NCBI GenBank assembly: GCA_947500505.1
Contig: CANMSL010000003.1
Span: forward strand, 186,001 to 250,000
Direction: 5' to 3'
DNA length: 64,000 bases
Source: an uncultured Aquimarina sp.
GTDB taxonomy: Bacteria > Bacteroidota > Bacteroidia > Flavobacteriales > Flavobacteriaceae
Position numbers and translations under genes: made by a program. This document shows positions 34,004 to 43,601 of the stretch, piece by piece. The notes beneath the pieces are model-generated. The model was not told where the DNA came from and did no database searches. It worked only from the letters and a program-made list of their open reading frames with translations. Within the stretch, counting starts at the first letter, position 1; each line of letters opens with the position of its first letter.

Positions 34004-36296
34004 CTGTAATGATATGTTTGTATTTATTATATAAGAATGAAATAACCAATAACAATAACCCTAAGGATACAAATACGATCGTTTTAGAAATCGTATTAAG
34101 GTGGGAAATATCATAGAGGAATAGTTTTATCAACGTAATTCCAAAAAGTGAAAAAGCGATAATCCGTATATGCTTTATCTTTTTCCAAAACCCTAAAACA
34201 ATTAACAATAATGAATATATACCCCAAAGAATACTTAATCCCAGTTTATCTGAAGATGCATAGCCTAGCATATCCAACCAATGAATCAACTCACTGCTTA
34301 GAATCCAAATAACAGCTATTTGCAAAATAACATCAAAAGCTATCATAAATGTTCTTCCCAGGAACTCTTGTCTGACATATTGATAACAGGCTATCAGTAA
34401 CCCAATACCAAAAGCTAATGTAATATATCGGATACCACTATGGTATAAACCAGCCTCACCAGATTCGAGAAGCGTTGGATTCAAATAATTTTCTCGTAAT
34501 TCACTGAGCATATACAATCCATTTGTCAAGAAAATCAGTAGAGCAAAAAGATTAAGGAATATATTAATATACCCAAAAATCATATTTTTAAACTTCTTAA
34601 TATTTACAAAAGACAAGACTGTTAAGAAAAATAACGTATAATTTAGTAACCAAATTCCTCGAAACTCCGATCTATTATCCTCAAAAGTATTCCAATATTC
34701 TATGATTTCTAAGAAAAAGGTCATATACAAAATGGACAAAAACATTGCTGAAATCCATAAAGAGATCAATTGATACCACGTTTTGTAGTTCGACCAAGGA
34801 AATGGATGTTTATCACTACGATGTAAATAGAGAATATATCCTAATGAACCTACACATAATAATGATGTGAGTACAGAAATATTAAAAAATGGTATCATAG
34901 AAGTTTTCTGGGTATCCGAGACATAAGAATACTCTACATAATAAAACCACCAATCCTGAATCAAGCTAAAAAAGGTTAATGCAATAACCGGGTAGGCTAG
35001 TTTTTCATAAATTGGAACTTTTTTAGTTCTACCGATCCAAAATAGTAAAGCAGCTTCCGCAGCCCATAAAAGAGTCACCCAATTACCATCTAACTGCACC
35101 GGGAATGCAATACTGATAAAAACTAATACCATTCCTGACGTAAAATAAAACAGATTTTTATCTGCTAGTTTTAATCTATAGATAATAGTGCTTACCACAA
35201 AATGTATGATTGCATTCGCCAAAGTAAATACCCCTAATAATTGTTCCCCGACAGGATGTTCTTGTAGTATGGAAAAACCGATTCCATAAAAAACAAACGC
35301 ATTAATCAACTGAAGTATAACGTCTCCTGTAGTAAACTTCTCTTTTTTTCTGAGTTTATATACTAAGAATATAGAATAGAATGTAACAAAAAATACTAAT
35401 AAAAAGATAAATGCCAGTTCAAAATGAATGTCAATTTCATAATTTGATGCATACCAACCAAAGTAAATCAACCAGGTAAGGAAAAAAGAAGAATAGTATA
35501 ATGGTTTCCAATATCGCTGTAAAGCTATAAATAGAATCCCCAAATTAATGATCGCCATATAACTGAACAATACTGCTACTTGTCCTGATCCATCACTAAG
35601 TAAAAACGGAACTGCATAAGCACCAACTAATCCTATATGAGCAATTACCTGTTTATTATATTGTATCGCTGCAAATACTGTAAAAATGGTAAACAAGACC
35701 ATTAATCCAAATGCAAAAAATTGTGGAAAGAGATCATATAAGCTATACGCTAAAAAGGTCATAAAATATAATATCGCAATGGCACCACTAACCAAAACCG
35801 AGCTAAAATTATGATACTTCTTTTTTAATTTCATCCCAACTGCTATCAAACCGATACCTGTAAGATATCCAAGTATGATCCTTGTTAACGGGCTTATTAA
35901 ATCATTATCAATAGAATATTTGGCTCCTATAGCTACCCCAATTATTAAAATAATCACTCCTATTTTACTAATCAGGTTTTCCCCTATGAATTTTTCTAGA
36001 TTAGATTTCCCTTTGGGTTTGACAACTTTTTTAACAACAGGTTGTGAAACTGGCATCACAGGTTGTTTCTCCGCAACAGGTTCAATGGGCTTAGATGTAT
36101 TTTCTATAGCTGGTTCAGCAAGGGGTGAAATTGTTTTTTCTTCTACAATTGGTTTTCCTTCTTTCTCCTCAGAAGCCTTTAACTGATATATTTCATGTTT
36201 TAAGTCTAATATTTCTCTATGAAAAACTTCCTGTTTTTTCGAAAGAATCTCCAGTTTTTGTAGAAGTTCATTGATGTACTTTTGATTGTCGGCCAT
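33987..36296 (-). CDS. DUF2339 polytopic membrane protein
   Basis: 769 residues. The first 45 form a coiled coil (LLQKLEILSKKQEVFHREI), then a Pro/Val-rich linker to about 100, then about twenty hydrophobic segments to the C-terminus, beginning with NLISKIGVIILIIGVAIGAK, the DUF2339 signature. It overlaps the DUF3999 gene by 17 bases. Function unknown; the pair may form one membrane complex with a periplasmic part. Confidence 0.88.
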   Translation of the reverse strand: MADNQKYINELLQKLEILSKKQEVFHREILDLKHEIYQLKASEEKEGKPIVEEKTISPLAEPAIENTSKPIEPVAEKQPVMPVSQPVVKKVVKPKGKSNLEKFIGENLISKIGVIILIIGVAIGAKYSIDNDLISPLTRIILGYLTGIGLIAVGMKLKKKYHNFSSVLVSGAIAILYFMTFLAYSLYDLFPQFFAFGLMVLFTIFTVFAAIQYNKQVIAHIGLVGAYAVPFLLSDGSGQVAVLFSYMAIINLGILFIALQRYWKPLYYSSFFLTWLIYFGWYASNYEIDIHFELAFIFLLVFFVTFYSIFLVYKLRKKEKFTTGDVILQLINAFVFYGIGFSILQEHPVGEQLLGVFTLANAIIHFVVSTIIYRLKLADKNLFYFTSGMVLVFISIAFPVQLDGNWVTLLWAAEAALLFWIGRTKKVPIYEKLAYPVIALTFFSLIQDWWFYYVEYSYVSDTQKTSMIPFFNISVLTSLLCVGSLGYILYLHRSDKHPFPWSNYKTWYQLISLWISAMFLSILYMTFFLEIIEYWNTFEDNRSEFRGIWLLNYTLFFLTVLSFVNIKKFKNMIFGYINIFLNLFALLIFLTNGLYMLSELRENYLNPTLLESGEAGLYHSGIRYITLAFGIGLLIACYQYVRQEFLGRTFMIAFDVILQIAVIWILSSELIHWLDMLGYASSDKLGLSILWGIYSLLLIVLGFWKKIKHIRIIAFSLFGITLIKLFLYDISHLNTISKTIVFVSLGLLLLVISFLYNKYKHIITDEFKD

Positions 36297-36482
36297 TATT
36301 TTTCAGTATAAAATGAATATATGATCTCGATATTCATTAAAGAAATATAGGTAAAAAAAAGAGTCTTCCTAAATTATAAAACTTCTTCTACCCTTTTTAA
36401 TACTCAAAAATATCATTAATAGAAATCAATTAACCCCCTGAAAATAGGGAATTGCCTGAGTGGTTTATAGTGTTTAGGAATT

Positions 36483-37244
36483 CTAAAAACCTGTAGTAAA
36501 TAAATTTCTAGCTCCTCTAATACCACATTTTTGATATTTATGATAAGATTGAGCGGCTCTTTCATCGATCTGACTTCCTGATTCTTCCCTAACCCAACCA
36601 TCGATTGCAGCCTTTAACGTATACGCTTCAGGAGCCATAAGATGTGTTGTCCACAATATCGGATTAGCTTTTGCTTTTTTAACTTCTGTTGAAAAATAAT
36701 TTTTACTATAACAAGCCAGAATAATGACATCTCTTGTTTTAGTAATGGATTCTTTGTAAGAAACATTAACGTCAAAATCCATTAAACCATCATGCCCAAC
36801 ATATGCTAATAAATCAGATCCTCCTCCAAAATCTAATACACTTTCTTTTTCTTTTATCTGTATCGGAATCTGACCATTAGATGATTTTAAAAAATCTTCT
36901 ATACTCGTTTTGATTTTGGCACCATCATATGCATCTGCTAACATGTATACGCCCTTAGTGGCGTGTTTAAATAACAATCGTTCTAAAACATTAGGATCTT
37001 CAGAAGGTATGCTTCTTACGAGTTCCCAATCTCTGGTTTTAACTTTAAAAAACGTCTTTACACCATATCCTGCTCCCCAATATAAATTATTTTTAGGATC
37101 CTGACCGTTTCCTATGCTCTTCGGAACGGGAACAATACCCTGATTTATATTATCACACAAAGCGACAAAAACATGAATGGTTTTTGTCTGACCAAAAGAT
37201 GCTTTTGAAAATAACATGAATATAAGTATTCCTATTGCCCTCAT
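36483..37244 (-). CDS. Secreted protein with possible caspase-like (clan CD) fold
   Basis: 253 residues with a signal peptide (to about 19, KASFGQT). I recognise no named family. Two strand-ending motifs look like the clan CD cysteine-peptidase dyad: LLAYVGHDG (H151) and DVIILACYS (C178), each after a run of hydrophobic residues, in the right order, with spacing shorter than in most family members. Upstream, HVFVALCDN (24-32) could be the first core strand. It overlaps the YARHG gene by 4 bases, so both are made together. Enzyme activity is a guess. Confidence 0.7.
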   Translation of the reverse strand: MRAIGILIFMLFSKASFGQTKTIHVFVALCDNINQGIVPVPKSIGNGQDPKNNLYWGAGYGVKTFFKVKTRDWELVRSIPSEDPNVLERLLFKHATKGVYMLADAYDGAKIKTSIEDFLKSSNGQIPIQIKEKESVLDFGGGSDLLAYVGHDGLMDFDVNVSYKESITKTRDVIILACYSKNYFSTEVKKAKANPILWTTHLMAPEAYTLKAAIDGWVREESGSQIDERAAQSYHKYQKCGIRGARNLFTTGF

Positions 37245-38005
37245 TCTATTATACTTAAAATCAATTCTACATTCTTTTTTTCTATTTCTGTTAACTTACT
37301 AATGGCATCATCATCTGAAGGCACATACCAAGATTTTGATTCAAAATAATCCTGCCACTTTTCTGTTGTAAACATATACCCGTGCGAAGCGAAAATTTCA
37401 TTTTTAATAATTGCTAATTCTTCATCGGTTTTATAGTCCAACTCGCTTCTGGTAAACATCCTATGTGAGAAGATAAAGTTCTCTCTTTCTGCCGCTTTTT
37501 GATCCGTATATGGCCTTGAAAATGTACCATCTTCATTGATCGGTTGAAATTCTAACCATTCTTTTTTACCAAGCAATTTACCATCTCCTAAACAATCCAG
37601 CTTTTGTCTTGTTTCTCTAAATACTAATAAATCATCTGAGACAAAAACAGAAACCCTTGTATCATCAAAAGAACAATCTGCTATTTCTCTCTCGTAAGGG
37701 ATCGTATCAATTCTATCTCCAATATCACTAAATGAACTTATTGAAGACTCCTCGCAACTGCCTCCTGCATTACATTTTAGAACAGTGGATAAAATTATAT
37801 AACCATTTGTCTTAACAATTACTTTACCTGTCAAAAGTGTGTTTGCTTTTTCTGTGGATTTAAAATCAAAATACTTCTGGGCTAAATCTTCCGGTATTTG
37901 TTCTTTATATTCAGCAAACAAGTCTAATAATTGATCAAACTCAGTCTCCTGAGTATAACTTTTAGAACAGAGAAGAACAACTATGATTAACGAATATCTT
38001 ATCAT
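37241..38005 (-). CDS. Secreted YARHG-domain protein
   Basis: 254 residues: signal peptide (to about 19), a Cys-containing middle domain of unknown type with CNAGGSC, and a C-terminal YARHG domain (about 175-254) marked by LAIIKNEIFASHGYMFTTEK, where the family consensus is NEIYARHGY. YARHG domains are extracellular and often next to peptidase-like or peptidoglycan-binding parts. It overlaps the next gene by ATGA. Confidence 0.8.
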   Translation of the reverse strand: MIRYSLIIVVLLCSKSYTQETEFDQLLDLFAEYKEQIPEDLAQKYFDFKSTEKANTLLTGKVIVKTNGYIILSTVLKCNAGGSCEESSISSFSDIGDRIDTIPYEREIADCSFDDTRVSVFVSDDLLVFRETRQKLDCLGDGKLLGKKEWLEFQPINEDGTFSRPYTDQKAAERENFIFSHRMFTRSELDYKTDEELAIIKNEIFASHGYMFTTEKWQDYFESKSWYVPSDDDAISKLTEIEKKNVELILSIIE

Positions 38006-38138
38006 ATATCGATATTACTTTTTTAAAATTGATATTAAAGGTTAATCATCAGAATAAGGGAGGGTAAAGTACAAATCTAAAAAAAAGTCTATCGAAAATT
38101 AACATGCTTTATGATTTTTTTGGAATACTATTAAATTG

Positions 38139-39053
38139 TTATTTCTTTCGATATTGATTAATAATGGAAGCATCTACCCAGTAAATGTCTTTATTACTGG
38201 TATAGAAAAAGTATTTCCCATCTCTGGTAACGAAAGGACATAATTCATGTCCTTTGGAATTAATAGTAGCGCCCATATTCTTGGATGTGGTCCAACTACC
38301 GTCTTCATTCTTAAAGCTGATATATAAATCTCCTCTACCAAGTCCATCGTCACGTTTTGCACAAAAAATAATATAAGATTCATCCGGAGCTACAAATACA
38401 TCCGCTTCATAACTAGTAGTATTAATGGCAACACTTAATTTTTCTGGTTTCTGAAATTCACCATTTACTTTCTTTGAAGCATAGATATCAAAGTTATTAT
38501 TCTCTGAGTTTTTATTAGAACTAAAATACATAGTACCGTTATCAGTAAAGGAAATATAGTATTCATTATCATCAGAATTTATGACAGATTCAGCATTTTT
38601 AGGTTTAGACCAACCATAAGGTCTTTTCTCAGAATACCAGATATCGTAATCTTTCTTACTTCCTTTTGTTTTTTTATTTACTTTTATCGGTCTATCTGAT
38701 ATATAATACAATTGATATTCACCTGGTGATAAAAACGGATCATTGAAACTATATTTAGAGTCAGATATAATAGCTTTTGGTGTTGTCCAAGAGTCTTTTT
38801 CTAATCTAGTATATCTAATTTCTGATTTACCATTTACATCAACACCGTAAAAAAATTCTTTTCCATCCTTAGAGAACACAGACCCAAATTCATATTCTGA
38901 AGGTTTAGAGATGATGTTAGGAGCAAATATTTCTGGTTGTAATCCGGGAGGTTTTTGATTTAAGTATAAAAAAGATTCTTCATTATTTTGAGCATATCCT
39001 AATATAGGAAGTATTACAAAGAAAAAAAGTGTTCTCATAATTTTTAGTTTCAT
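38139..39053 (-). CDS. Secreted PD40 (TolB-like) beta-propeller protein
   Basis: 304 residues: signal peptide (to YAQ near 22; a second ATG at 39038 is possible), then PD40 repeats, each with a blade-turn phrase: FSKDGKEFFYGVD, LSPGEYQLYYISDR, FTDNGTMYFSSNK, VAPDESYIIFCAKRDD, VTRDGKYFFYTSNKD. In Bacteroidota this family is often found in OmpA-type proteins, but no OmpA domain follows here. Likely binds other envelope components. Confidence 0.85.
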   Translation of the reverse strand: MKLKIMRTLFFFVILPILGYAQNNEESFLYLNQKPPGLQPEIFAPNIISKPSEYEFGSVFSKDGKEFFYGVDVNGKSEIRYTRLEKDSWTTPKAIISDSKYSFNDPFLSPGEYQLYYISDRPIKVNKKTKGSKKDYDIWYSEKRPYGWSKPKNAESVINSDDNEYYISFTDNGTMYFSSNKNSENNNFDIYASKKVNGEFQKPEKLSVAINTTSYEADVFVAPDESYIIFCAKRDDGLGRGDLYISFKNEDGSWTTSKNMGATINSKGHELCPFVTRDGKYFFYTSNKDIYWVDASIINQYRKK

Positions 39054-39623
39054 TATCGGTAAGTCTTGATAGTTTTTAAAGTGTGACTAATACTATTTCT
39101 CAATTGCACTGAAATCTTTGTTTTAATAATTCCATAAGATTTTGATCCTAAAATCCGATAATATCTTACGAATTCTTTATTTAAAAATAGTCAATAATTA
39201 AAGTTATTGTGCATCTATACACTATACCTGTTTAAATGTGTTTTGTTACACAATATTACATATTTCTTTATAAATTACTTTTTGGAAAGGTTCTCTGTTA
39301 AATATTTTACTAACAATTTCTCATTCTGCTTCAATTTTTAGCAAGTTCGTAAAATCGATAAACATAAATAATGGATATTCTATTTATAATCTGGCACTAA
39401 CGGCCTAACCGGAGATATTAGAATCAATTATCCTTGTTTTGGTTTTGTTTAGAACCTGATTTCACTCTTTTTACAAAAGAATCAATTGCATTAACTTCTC
39501 AATGGTCATCTTTAATATAGTTCATGGAAGCACTTTTGTGATCGATAATGTGTAGGTGATTAGTTATAATTATAGCCAAATTGGAGTCAAGAAAATAAAA
39601 TATTCAATAATTTCTGGATACTA

Positions 39624-39711
39624 AGCTATAAAGATCATTTTTATAATCTATTCTAACAAACTTTTAATCCAATATAGAATTTAGATGTATCAAAAATGAT
39701 CTTCATAGTTT
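39624..39711. repeat. Imperfect long inverted repeat
   Basis: The arm AGCTATAAAGATCATTTTT and the complement of the second arm, AACTATGAAGATCATTTTT, match at 17 of 19 positions and show weaker similarity for some 20 bases on both sides. The spacer is about 42 bases. It could be a small non-coding mobile element remnant or a structured RNA. Confidence 0.55.
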
Positions 39712-39769
39712 GTCATCTTCTAATCTAAGAGGTGATTAATATATTATCTTTGGTCTTAGATCGGGAAAA

Positions 39770-39800
39770 AAAATAAGCACGCCACTGCGCTGCGTGCTTA
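39770..39800 (-). terminator. Terminator of the Cys-rich small gene
   Basis: TAAGCACGC and GCGTGCTTA arms, the most GC-rich hairpin in the area, followed on the minus strand by eight T. It lies 39 bases after the stop of the small Cys-rich ORF. Confidence 0.85.
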
Positions 39801-39838
39801 CTGTGGTTAATTCTAAAGTAATAATAACAAAAAAAAGA

Positions 39839-39982
39839 CTATAACTTAGGACACCTTTTGCAATTACTTTTACCTTTTTTCTTATATTTCTTACAACATT
39901 TTTTCTTTTTCCCACCACAACTAACTTCGCAATTCATTGCTGCACAAGGAGAATATAAAGAAGGCGTTCCAGAGTTTTGCAC
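39839..39982 (-). CDS. Small Cys/Lys-rich protein (GTG start)
   Basis: 47 residues from GTG 39982, the first start-like codon but one after an in-frame TAA; an ATG 15 codons later would give 32 residues. The product has eight Cys in CxxxC- and CC-type groupings (SPCAAMNCEVSCGG, KCCKKYKKKG, NCKRCPKL) and many Lys. No signal or membrane segment. The Cys spacing suggests metal binding. Support for a real gene: ordered Cys pattern, a dedicated strong terminator 39 bases downstream, and ferritin's own terminator just upstream. Function unknown. Confidence 0.55.
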   Translation of the reverse strand: MQNSGTPSLYSPCAAMNCEVSCGGKKKKCCKKYKKKGKSNCKRCPKL

Positions 39983-40025
39983 GAGTGTTTAATTTTTATT
40001 GAATCTAAATAAAGAGCAAAAATAT

Positions 40026-40056
40026 AAAAAAAAGACTCTTAAAAAAAGAATCTTTT
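40026..40056 (-). terminator. Terminator after ferritin
   Basis: AAAGATTCTT and AAGAGTCTTT arms around five T, then a T8 run on the minus strand; 34 bases after the ferritin stop. Confidence 0.7.
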
Positions 40057-40090
40057 AATTTTATTCAGCTACTTATTAACAAGCTGTTAG

Positions 40091-40597
40091 CTACTCCTCT
40101 TGCGAATTACTAACCTGAAATGTATTGATATCCCTATCAAATAAATAATGCCCGGACTTATCATCGCCTATAATTTTTAACTTGTCCAATAAAGTTCTAG
40201 CTATAGCTTCTTCTTCTAATTGTTCTGCTACATACCACTGCATAAAATTATGTACATTATAATCTTTAAACTGTAAACATTGAAAAATCACGTTATTGAT
40301 CTGAGCCGTTACGAATTCTTCACTTTCTAAGAAAATCTCGAATAACTCCCTAAGTGATTTAAAATTATCTCTTGGTTTTTCAATAGCAGGAATTACTGCC
40401 TTTCCGTTTCTTTCGTTAATAAACTTAACTAATTTAGTCATGTGCACTCGTTCCTCTTCGGATTGAGTATAAAAGAACTCGGCAATACCGTTGTATCCAT
40501 TTATATCTGCCCAACAAGCCATAGACAGATATTGAGCTGAAGCTTTTGCCTCATATTTTATTTGATCATTCAAAGATTTTTCTATTTCGGGTATCAT
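40091..40597 (-). CDS. ftnA: Ferritin
   Basis: 168 residues of non-haem ferritin: the four-helix bundle with ferroxidase ligands in YEAKASAQYL (Glu), FYTQSEEERVHMTKL (Glu, Glu-x-x-His) and AEQLEEEAIARTLLDKL (Gln, Glu). It oxidises Fe(II) and stores ferric mineral in a 24-mer in the cytoplasm. Standard length; no bacterioferritin haem Met is needed. Single gene with its own terminator. Confidence 0.96.
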   Translation of the reverse strand: MIPEIEKSLNDQIKYEAKASAQYLSMACWADINGYNGIAEFFYTQSEEERVHMTKLVKFINERNGKAVIPAIEKPRDNFKSLRELFEIFLESEEFVTAQINNVIFQCLQFKDYNVHNFMQWYVAEQLEEEAIARTLLDKLKIIGDDKSGHYLFDRDINTFQVSNSQEE

Positions 40598-40853
40598 AAC
40601 TTTTCCAATTTCCTATTTTAAATATTATTTCTAGATGTATTTTAACACTCCATAAATTGTCTTCGATATACATAAAAACTTCTGTTATGGTTTGTTATAT
40701 TTTGATGAATTAAAAGTACATAATTTATAATCTATTCGATAGTTTTTACCAGTGTTTCCTATTAATTTAAAATCAGACTATTTAACAATCAACCCTATAG
40801 AAATTATGACAAATCAAAAATTATGATTTATATACAAAAAAAAGGATGAATCT

Positions 40854-41360
40854 TTACCCACGGGTATACTTAGAAATAATCTCTTTATGTTCTGGAAACT
40901 CCTGAATTAAATCACCTCTACTGGCCAACTCAAAATCTTCAAAATCAAAACCTGGTGCTACCGTACATCCTACTAAGGAATGTGCTCCTGGATTTTTAAC
41001 ACTTGAAGCAAACCAACAACCATCTGGAACAACTAATTGAGGCAACTCTCCTTGATTCAGGTCTATTCCGACTACATATCTTGTGTATTTTCCTTTTGGA
41101 GTAATCACATGAACATACAAAGGACTCCCATCATAAAAATGCCAAATTTCATCTTGCTTTATACGATGAAAAGCTGAAAAATTTTCTGAGGTAAGCAGAA
41201 AATAAATTGCTGTACAATAGTTTCGGTCTCCTGAGAAGTTTTCGGATATGGACTCTTGAGGAATGACTCCTATGCTTCGATATGTTTCTTTATAAAAACC
41301 TCCTTCAGGATGGGGTTTCATTTCCAGCTTGCTAGCTATTACTTCTATTCCTTTGTCCAT
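40854..41360 (-). CDS. DUF985 cupin-fold protein
   Basis: 168 residues of the Cupin_5 / DUF985 family: LEMKPHPEGGFYKETYRS at 13-30, YFLLTSENFSAFHRIKQDEIWHFY in the core (two parts of the metal site), and GCTVAPGFDFEDFELA near the end. Single-domain cupin; metal-dependent sugar or small-molecule chemistry is likely but the substrate is unknown. It is followed by the sucC terminator on the same strand upstream. Confidence 0.92.
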   Translation of the reverse strand: MDKGIEVIASKLEMKPHPEGGFYKETYRSIGVIPQESISENFSGDRNYCTAIYFLLTSENFSAFHRIKQDEIWHFYDGSPLYVHVITPKGKYTRYVVGIDLNQGELPQLVVPDGCWFASSVKNPGAHSLVGCTVAPGFDFEDFELASRGDLIQEFPEHKEIISKYTRG

Positions 41361-41384
41361 ATGCCTGATTTAATAAAAAAAGAA

Positions 41385-41408
41385 GCGACCCGGAATTTGG
41401 ATCGCTTC
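41385..41408 (-). terminator. Terminator after sucC
   Basis: GAAGCGA and TCGCTTC arms around a 10-base loop, then a T7 run on the minus strand. It lies 28 bases past the sucC stop and just upstream of the DUF985 gene. Confidence 0.85.
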
Positions 41409-41436
41409 AGTATATAATATAAATTTAAATAATGTA

Positions 41437-42630
41437 TTATGATAGTACTGCTTGTACTTTATCGGCTGCTTCCTGAAACTCTACAGCACTTTGTACATCC
41501 AATCCACTGTTATCGATTAATTCTTTAGCGATATCTGCATTAGTACCTTGTAAACGTACAATGATAGGAACATTAATAGCATCCCCCATATTTTTATATG
41601 CATCTACAACACCTTGCGCAACTCGATCACAGCGAACGATTCCTCCAAAGATATTGATCAATATTGCTTTTACATTAGGATCTTTAAGAATGATTCTAAA
41701 TGCCTCTTCTACACGCTTAGCATCCGCAGTTCCTCCCACATCTAAGAAGTTAGCAGGTTCTCCACCTGCTTGCTTGATCAAATCCATTGTCGCCATTGCA
41801 AGACCTGCTCCATTAACCATACATCCTACATTTCCGTCAAGATCTACATAGTTAAGTCCTACTTCATTCGCTTCAACCTCAATTGGGTTTTCTTCGCGAA
41901 TATCTCGCATATCCACATAATTTTTGTGACGGTATAATGCGTTATCATCAATAGTCACTTTGGCATCAACTGCCATAATCTTATCATCACTCGTTTTTAA
42001 AACAGGATTAATTTCAAATAATGAAGAATCCGATTTTACATAGGCTGTATATAATGCCATAACGAATTTAGTCATCTCTTTAAAAGCACCGCCACTTAAT
42101 CCTAAATTAAAAGCAACACGTCTTGCCTGGAATGGTAATAATCCCACTGAAGGATCTATTTCTTCCGTAAATATTAGGTGCGGAGTTTCTTCTGCTACAG
42201 TTTCGATATCCATTCCACCTTCTGTAGAATACATAATCATGTTACGCCCTGTAGTACGATTAAGTAGTACAGACATATAAAATTCATCGGGCTCACTATC
42301 GCCAGGATAATATACATCTTCTGCTATTAATACCTGATGTACTTTTTTTCCTTCTGCGGATGTCTGAGGAGTTATTAGATTCATTCCGATGATCTGTCCT
42401 GCAATTTCTTCTACTTCCTGAAGGTTTTTAGCGAGCTTTACTCCACCACCTTTTCCTCGACCACCTGCGTGTACTTGCGCTTTGATTACGTGCCATCCAG
42501 TGCCTGTTTCTGCAGTTAATTGTTTTGCAGCAGCAACTGCTTCTTTTGCATTCTGTGCAACAATACCGCGCTGGATACGCACACCAAAGCTGTTTAATAT
42601 CTCTTTACCTTGATATTCGTGTAAGTTCAT
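41437..42630 (-). CDS. sucC: Succinyl-CoA synthetase beta subunit (ADP-forming)
   Basis: Forms succinate and ATP from succinyl-CoA in the TCA cycle with the alpha subunit SucD, which is not in this window. 397 residues with the ATP-grasp domain (NLHEYQGKEILNSFGV start, VHAGGRGKGGGVKLA nucleotide loop), the LFEINPVLK metal site and the C-terminal CoA-ligase domain (FGGIVRCDRVAQGV). Length is normal. As is usual in Bacteroidota, sucC stands apart from sucD. Confidence 0.97.
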   Translation of the reverse strand: MNLHEYQGKEILNSFGVRIQRGIVAQNAKEAVAAAKQLTAETGTGWHVIKAQVHAGGRGKGGGVKLAKNLQEVEEIAGQIIGMNLITPQTSAEGKKVHQVLIAEDVYYPGDSEPDEFYMSVLLNRTTGRNMIMYSTEGGMDIETVAEETPHLIFTEEIDPSVGLLPFQARRVAFNLGLSGGAFKEMTKFVMALYTAYVKSDSSLFEINPVLKTSDDKIMAVDAKVTIDDNALYRHKNYVDMRDIREENPIEVEANEVGLNYVDLDGNVGCMVNGAGLAMATMDLIKQAGGEPANFLDVGGTADAKRVEEAFRIILKDPNVKAILINIFGGIVRCDRVAQGVVDAYKNMGDAINVPIIVRLQGTNADIAKELIDNSGLDVQSAVEFQEAADKVQAVLS

Positions 42631-42784
42631 AGTCTTATTTTTTGCCTTTTGAATAGGAGTCCCAAAAATAGGAAAAGTGAAGTAACTGTGCCAATCTTTT
42701 ATGGTAAAAAAAAGAATGTGGAAATAGGGGTCATATTATGGAAAAATATCACTAGGATAATTTGAAAACTAAGTGATAAATTGA

Positions 42785-43420
42785 TTATAACTTAAAGTCA
42801 TCAAAATCTAATGGATCAAAATTTTTAAAATGTCCGTTCATTTTAATTACTTCTTTGGCCCTGTTCATCTCCCTAACCACTGGAATTGTAACCTTAAGAT
42901 GACCTATAAGATAATTAAGGCGTTCCAATTCACTTTGCAATTTTAATAAATGATACTCCTGGTGTAATGCCAGACCCACTTTATGCGCTACCTGATAACT
43001 TACAAATGGGATATTAAAAACCGGAGGTTTTTCTATAGTAAGTTCGACATATAAAATTGCGATATTTTTTAGTAGTTCTTCCTGTAATTCTTCCGCTCCA
43101 TTTTTGCTGTCTTCTAAATATTCGACTTCGCCTCCGGCATATAGTTTATCCGGCAACTGTTGGAAAAAGCTTTTTATTCTAAAAACTTTTGTGCCTACAC
43201 AGATGACATCGCTAGCGCCATTAGGATATCTTTTCTCTACTTTTTGCAAAGTAACCTCAGTACCATATTCCAATTTTTTATCAATAAATGTAGGTATCCC
43301 AAACGAAATCCCGTCATTTTCACAATCAGAAATTAACTGCTGATATCTTTCTTCAAAAATGTGAAGCGGCAGGCGTTCTCCAGGATATACTACCAATTGC
43401 AAAGGAAAAAGTGCTAACAT
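42785..43420 (-). CDS. Lon N-terminal-domain protein
   Basis: 211 residues made only of the Lon substrate-recognition domain: LALFPLQLVVYPGERLPLHI at 2-21, FEERYQQLISDC, then a helical part. There is no AAA+ or protease part, so it is the stand-alone family often annotated as peptidase S16 or La-domain protein; it may bind unfolded peptides. Upstream lies the divergent lysA. Confidence 0.92.
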   Translation of the reverse strand: MLALFPLQLVVYPGERLPLHIFEERYQQLISDCENDGISFGIPTFIDKKLEYGTEVTLQKVEKRYPNGASDVICVGTKVFRIKSFFQQLPDKLYAGGEVEYLEDSKNGAEELQEELLKNIAILYVELTIEKPPVFNIPFVSYQVAHKVGLALHQEYHLLKLQSELERLNYLIGHLKVTIPVVREMNRAKEVIKMNGHFKNFDPLDFDDFKL

Positions 43421-43601
43421 GTTTTTATTTTAAAAATACTAAATAAAATAACGACTATTTGTACGATATCCGTTCAAAAATCAAAAATTCGTTATTTGAA
43501 GCTTGTTTTTTTTACGTTTATATAATTTTATACTAATTACGCGCCTCTAAGAGATAATCTATCGTAAAAATAGTAATTTCGTATGCTTAATTTTAATTAA
43601 A

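Larger units (their letters stand above)
39054..39838. other. Gene-poor region with a long inverted repeat
   Basis: 785 bases without a supported gene. It contains an imperfect inverted repeat (39624-39645 with 39688-39711) and the terminator of the Cys-rich gene at 39770-39800. The rest is AT-rich with no ORF above 60 codons. Confidence 0.5.

Noticed and set aside
39736..39918. 60-codon minus-strand frame in the Cys-rich gene area
   Set aside because: It is a shadow of the Cys-rich frame and runs through the terminator hairpin; the Cys-ordered frame is the better candidate.
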